Positions 5,018 to 7,376 of a stretch of DNA of 7,376 nt are shown one piece after another (the stretch's first letter is position 1; each line of letters starts with the position of its first letter). Both the position numbers and the translations under genes were made by a program. The notes under the pieces were generated by a model that worked only from the letters and a program-made list of their open reading frames with translations, was not told the DNA's origin and did no database searches. The stretch is from Eubacteriales bacterium (GTDB taxonomy: Bacteria; Bacillota; Clostridia; Peptostreptococcales; Anaerovoracaceae): positions 1-7,376 of the forward strand of contig JAQUYZ010000070.1 in assembly GCA_028691625.1 (NCBI GenBank), in the 5' to 3' direction.

Positions 5018-7376
5018 TCAAAATTCAATCCGGATTCCTCTGTCAATACTGAAAAGATACAGATACGCCTCTGTCACATGAATTCCTCTGATCTTCTCCA
5101 GCGCCTCCTTGTACAGGCTCAGTTGATCCTTGTATTCCCCGGCGACAAGATTGATTTTTACCTCATCCTCCCGGTCGCCGATATAATTTGATTTGTAATC
5201 CAACAGGATATATTTGCCGTTCTCTTCGAAATAGCAGTCGACCGTTCCCTGTATAATAATCTTCTCGCCGGACATCTCTTTCATAATATTAAAGGATACT
5301 TCTTTATAAAGCTTCTCTGCCCTGCAAGCGCGTTTCCCGATTTCCGAATCGAAGAAGCCGATGATCTTTTGATAAGAAACAGCACCCGCTTCTTCCTCTG
5401 TCAGAATTCTTCTGTTTACCAGTTCGTCCACAACTGCCTTGATTGCTTCTTCTCTTGCACTGGCGCAACCGGTATTATCAGCTTCACCGTGATTGCCCGG
5501 AACGCAGGCCGTTTGACGAAAATCCAAATGTTCCATGATTTTATGTAAAATGGTGCCCTTTTCCGCGCCGGTGAATGTGCTCTGCTCCCTGGTAAATTTC
5601 GGCTTTTCCAGAGACGGGACCGCAATGGTCTTATCCAGCCTGCTCATTTCGGAAACGGTAAACTTGGATTTCAGTTTCAGTGCTTCCCCGTGACCGTATT
5701 CATAGCCGAGCCGCCTTTGGATTTCGTTTTTAATATCCTCCCTGCCCTGACTATCCCACACACCCCCAAGGATCAGCCTGCGAATATCATCTTTCCTCTG
5801 ATCCGTTTTCTCTTTTCGATAGCTGATATTCTTACGGTTAGACAGCCGACAAATGATATTTGTATGTGCAAGAGCCGGCAGCAAAAAATCCAGATAGGAA
5901 CCGGCACCGGAAAAATCGCTGCATCCGCGGATGGAGCAGGCAGCCATGGCAGCGTCGATGTCCTTCATGGTCCCCAGCAGAATGAGCTTGTCCATTGCCC
6001 TGGTAAAGGCAACGTAAAGAATCCGAAGTTCCTCCGCCATCCCTTCTCTTCGCTTTTTCCGGTCGATGACCGTCTGTATAATCGTTTTCTTATAACAGGA
6101 GTTCTCCTTGTCCACAAACCGGATTCCAAGACCGATATCCTTATGGAGACTGACCTGGTAGGTGTCGCTGTCCTTGTTGAAGCGTTTTCCCAGACCGCCC
6201 ACAAGAACCACAGGAAATTCAAGGCCCTTGCTTTTATGAATCGTCATTATCCTGACAACGTCGTCGTTCTCGCCCAGCAGCTTCACCTGTCCCATGGGGA
6301 CATTCCTTTTCCTGATGGCCTCGATATAACTGATAAAGCCGAAAAGTCCTTTCATCTGGCTGCTCTGGAACTGTACCGCTTTATCCACCAGCGCCCTGAG
6401 ATTTGCCTGCCGCTGACTGCCTCCCGGTATTCCTCCGATATATTCATAGTAGCCCGTTTCCCGAATCAGCATCCACAGGAAATCTTCAAGGGGCATCAGC
6501 GGAGCCTCTTTCTTCCACCGGCTGATGCAAGCCAGGGCTGCCGAACATTTTTCCTGAAGGGATGCAGATTTTTCTCCCCGGGTTATATCCTGATCCTCTT
6601 CGGAATAATCCTTAAACACTTGATAATAGGTGCCTTCTTTCCTGAGAACACGGATTTGCACCAGTTCCTCCATGGTAAACCCAAAAATAGGGCTACGGAG
6701 CACACTGAGCAGCGGAATATCCTGTTTCCGGTTATCAATAATGCGGAGTAGATTTAAAAAGACTTCGACCTCCAGTGTGTCAAAATACCCGTCGCTCGTA
6801 TCCACGAAGGCCGGAATTCCCTCCTTCATCAAGGCTTCATAATAGACCTCGGCATATCCCTTTGCACTCCGCAGCAGAATCACAATATCTTTGTTGGTGA
6901 GGGGTCTCTCTTTGCCGCTTTTTCCGTCATAAATAATCTGACCTCTTGTTTCCCGGATGATCTGTGCCGCGGAGTAAGCCTCTATTTCCGCCTTCTTCAT
7001 TTCCTTGATTTCCTCATCGACGGTCAGATCGTCAAGCTGCCTGTCATCAACAAGCTGCAGTTCCACGGGATAATTCAGCGCACCATCATAGATCTGACCC
7101 TGATAAAGTGCAGCCGCTTCGTCATATTCGAGTCCGGAAAGGTCTTTCTTCATAATCTGGCTGAAGATATCATTGACTGCAGCAATAATGCAAGCCTTGC
7201 TCCTGAAATTTTTATTCAGATCCAGCTTGATGTCGGATTCATTTTTATTTTCTTTGAATGCTTCATATTTGGAGATAAATAGTTCGGGCTCTGCCAGTCG
7301 GAATTTGTAAATGCTCTGCTTGACGTCTCCTACCATAAAGAGATTATTCCCTCTCTTTATTTTGCCGATCAGGGTT
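5018..7376 (-). CDS. addA: ATP-dependent helicase/nuclease subunit A (AddA), C-terminal part
   Basis: This is the last 785 residues of AddA, the Firmicutes counterpart of RecB: a 3'-5' helicase and nuclease that, with AddB, processes double-strand breaks for RecA. The frame stays open to the right edge, so the Met at 7334-7336 is internal, preceded by TLIGKIKRGNNLF. Counting from that Met, the UvrD/Rep helicase motifs are VGDVKQSIYKFR (2-13, motif III), DLNKNFRS (39-46), VRIMTIHKSKGLEFPVV (361-377, motif V) and ELRILYVAFTRAMDKL (436-451, motif VI). The nuclease domain follows: GTILHKIMEHLDF (594-606, His598), GTVD (697-700) and LLDYKSNY (711-718; Asp713, Lys715), ending in QLSLY (738-742). 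All expected catalytic residues in the visible part are intact. The Walker A end (roughly a third of a 1,200-residue protein) and any addB partner lie outside the window. It converges with the regulator gene across an 84-bp gap. Confidence 0.95.
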   Translation of the reverse strand, partial: TLIGKIKRGNNLFMVGDVKQSIYKFRLAEPELFISKYEAFKENKNESDIKLDLNKNFRSKACIIAAVNDIFSQIMKKDLSGLEYDEAAALYQGQIYDGALNYPVELQLVDDRQLDDLTVDEEIKEMKKAEIEAYSAAQIIRETRGQIIYDGKSGKERPLTNKDIVILLRSAKGYAEVYYEALMKEGIPAFVDTSDGYFDTLEVEVFLNLLRIIDNRKQDIPLLSVLRSPIFGFTMEELVQIRVLRKEGTYYQVFKDYSEEDQDITRGEKSASLQEKCSAALACISRWKKEAPLMPLEDFLWMLIRETGYYEYIGGIPGGSQRQANLRALVDKAVQFQSSQMKGLFGFISYIEAIRKRNVPMGQVKLLGENDDVVRIMTIHKSKGLEFPVVLVGGLGKRFNKDSDTYQVSLHKDIGLGIRFVDKENSCYKKTIIQTVIDRKKRREGMAEELRILYVAFTRAMDKLILLGTMKDIDAAMAACSIRGCSDFSGAGSYLDFLLPALAHTNIICRLSNRKNISYRKEKTDQRKDDIRRLILGGVWDSQGREDIKNEIQRRLGYEYGHGEALKLKSKFTVSEMSRLDKTIAVPSLEKPKFTREQSTFTGAEKGTILHKIMEHLDFRQTACVPGNHGEADNTGCASAREEAIKAVVDELVNRRILTEEEAGAVSYQKIIGFFDSEIGKRACRAEKLYKEVSFNIMKEMSGEKIIIQGTVDCYFEENGKYILLDYKSNYIGDREDEVKINLVAGEYKDQLSLYKEALEKIRGIHVTEAYLYLFSIDRGIRIEF

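Noticed and set aside
5690..6751. 353-codon open frame on the plus strand opposite addA
   Set aside because: The opposite strand carries intact helicase motifs V and VI and the linker region of AddA. The plus-strand translation shows no recognisable domain and its composition is typical of an antisense shadow.
7334..7336. ATG as the start of a separate helicase gene
   Set aside because: The frame continues upstream to the window edge with conserved AddA sequence (RGNNLF before VGDVKQS), so the Met is internal and the gene is cut by the window.

Overview
The window looks like chromosomal DNA of an anaerobic Firmicute, most likely a member of the Clostridia. This is an inference from gene content: an AddA helicase-nuclease, an adenosylcobalamin-dependent (class II) ribonucleotide reductase with an N-terminal ATP cone, a short (641-residue) single-chain aconitase, strong AGGAGG-type ribosome binding sites and compact spacing. 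No mobile element, CRISPR array, tRNA or rRNA is visible. No gene-free stretch exceeds 300 bases.

Layout. (1) Positions 1-750, minus strand: the first 250 codons of a class II ribonucleoside-triphosphate reductase (nrdJ type), cut by the left edge. (2) 751-985: a divergent control region. Toward nrdJ it has a near-consensus promoter and two NrdR boxes with centres 31 bp apart. Toward the other side it has a near-consensus promoter with a perfect 12-bp palindrome typical of a GntR-family operator over its -10/start region. (3) 986-4933, plus strand: aconitase, then an isocitrate dehydrogenase of the isocitrate/isopropylmalate dehydrogenase family, then a GntR/FCD transcription regulator, ending in a strong hairpin terminator. 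(4) 5018-7376, minus strand: the C-terminal 785 residues of AddA, converging on the operon and cut by the right edge.

How the genes work together. Aconitase and isocitrate dehydrogenase catalyse consecutive steps, citrate to isocitrate to 2-oxoglutarate. In clostridia this is the oxidative branch that supplies glutamate. Citrate synthase is not in the cluster. The GntR/FCD gene is last in the same transcription unit, and a GntR-like palindrome lies on the operon promoter, so a negative autoregulatory loop responding to a small carboxylate is the simplest model (inference). The flanking nrdJ and addA genes (dNTP supply and recombinational repair) have no evident functional link to the operon.

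Most of the window is ordinary metabolism. The parts most worth following up are noncoding. The 154-bp aconitase/dehydrogenase spacer holds nested inverted repeats, a competing hairpin, a perfect match to the CcpA cre consensus and a possible 18-codon leader ORF. The palindromic operator pairs with the co-encoded regulator. The NrdR box pair overlaps the nrdJ promoter and ribosome binding site.
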